The notes beneath the pieces were generated by a model, which did no database searches, had not been told where the DNA came from, and worked only from the letters and a program-made list of their open reading frames with translations. Positions 63,899 through 64,000 of a stretch of DNA of 64,000 bases are shown here, in pieces. The position numbers and the translations under genes were made by a program. Every line of letters starts with the position of its first letter. Positions within the stretch are counted from its first letter, which is position 1. Source of the DNA: Glaciecola sp964446865 (lineage in GTDB: Bacteria; Pseudomonadota; Gammaproteobacteria; Enterobacterales; Alteromonadaceae); contig CAYURD010000005.1 in the NCBI GenBank assembly GCA_964446865.1, positions 1 through 64,000 of the forward strand. Reading direction: 5' to 3'.

Positions 63899-64000
63899 AT
63901 GAAAGCGATTGTGTGTAACGAGTTTGCTGAGGTTGCCCAGCTCAAATATAAAGACGTTGACGATGTAAAAGCAGCAAAAGGACATGTTGTTGTAAAAGTA
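63899..64000 (+). CDS. Start of a quinone-oxidoreductase-like (MDR) gene
   Basis: The first 34 codons of a gene that runs off the window. MKAIVCNEFAEVAQLKYKDV resembles the N-terminus of zinc-free medium-chain dehydrogenases such as NADPH:quinone oxidoreductase. It lies 85 bases after the acyl-CoA dehydrogenase stop on the same strand. The identity rests only on this short N-terminus. Confidence 0.6.
   Translation, partial: MKAIVCNEFAEVAQLKYKDVDDVKAAKGHVVVKV

Overview
The window reads as the chromosome of a marine gammaproteobacterium of the Alteromonadales type (the Glaciecola/Alteromonas/Paraglaciecola neighbourhood). This is inferred from gene content: HexR-linked Entner-Doudoroff genes, PykA, a YeaD-GapA pair, the YeaC-DUF349-AnsA block and a Csg curli locus. 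Two assembly features matter when using it. There is a run of 100 N at 60171-60270, and the first ~57 bases look like an inverted junction inside pykA.

Layout. 1-7660: central sugar catabolism. pykA and hexR lie on the minus strand, divergent from zwf-pgl-edd-glk-eda, which turns glucose via glucose 6-phosphate into pyruvate plus glyceraldehyde 3-phosphate. HexR-type palindromes precede zwf and gapA. 7747-9710: yeaD-gapA (minus). 9992-18349: malQ, glgB and glgX for remodelling and debranching alpha-glucans, then a second, long GAPDH. 18489-26085: an M14 carboxypeptidase, an AGCS amino-acid symporter, a zinc-ribbon membrane protein, YeaC, a DUF349 coiled-coil protein and AnsA. 26097-30598: an ABC ATPase and a permease fused to an M1 metallopeptidase domain.

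30679-45310 is the most interesting part. Fourteen tightly packed plus-strand genes, mostly without recognisable family, include an ExbD/TolR-like protein, an ExbB/TolQ/MotA-like channel protein, a membrane Ser/Thr kinase fused to a formylglycine-generating-enzyme-like domain, a signal-peptide/TM/FHA protein, a protein with a divergent Lon-like Ser-Lys domain plus a TM, a lipoprotein, several secreted or membrane-anchored coiled-coil proteins and a TonB/TolA-shaped protein. I read this as a possible phosphorylation-controlled, proton-motive-force-driven envelope machine; that function is inference. Two start sites in the block share an 11-base motif (CGTTACATACC).

45345-53832: a DUF1624-type membrane acyltransferase with an in-frame 9-bp minisatellite, then a curli locus (csgD on plus; csgB-csgA-csgE-csgF-csgG on minus) with an unusually large CsgA, and a secreted subtilase divergent from csgB. 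54037-64000: an RNase J-like metallo-beta-lactamase protein, a fatty acyl-CoA ligase, a small unknown protein, a secreted met-zincin cut by the N gap, HemN, a histidine phosphatase, an acyl-CoA dehydrogenase, and the start of a quinone-oxidoreductase-like gene. No tRNA, rRNA, CRISPR array, insertion sequence or phage gene was recognised.
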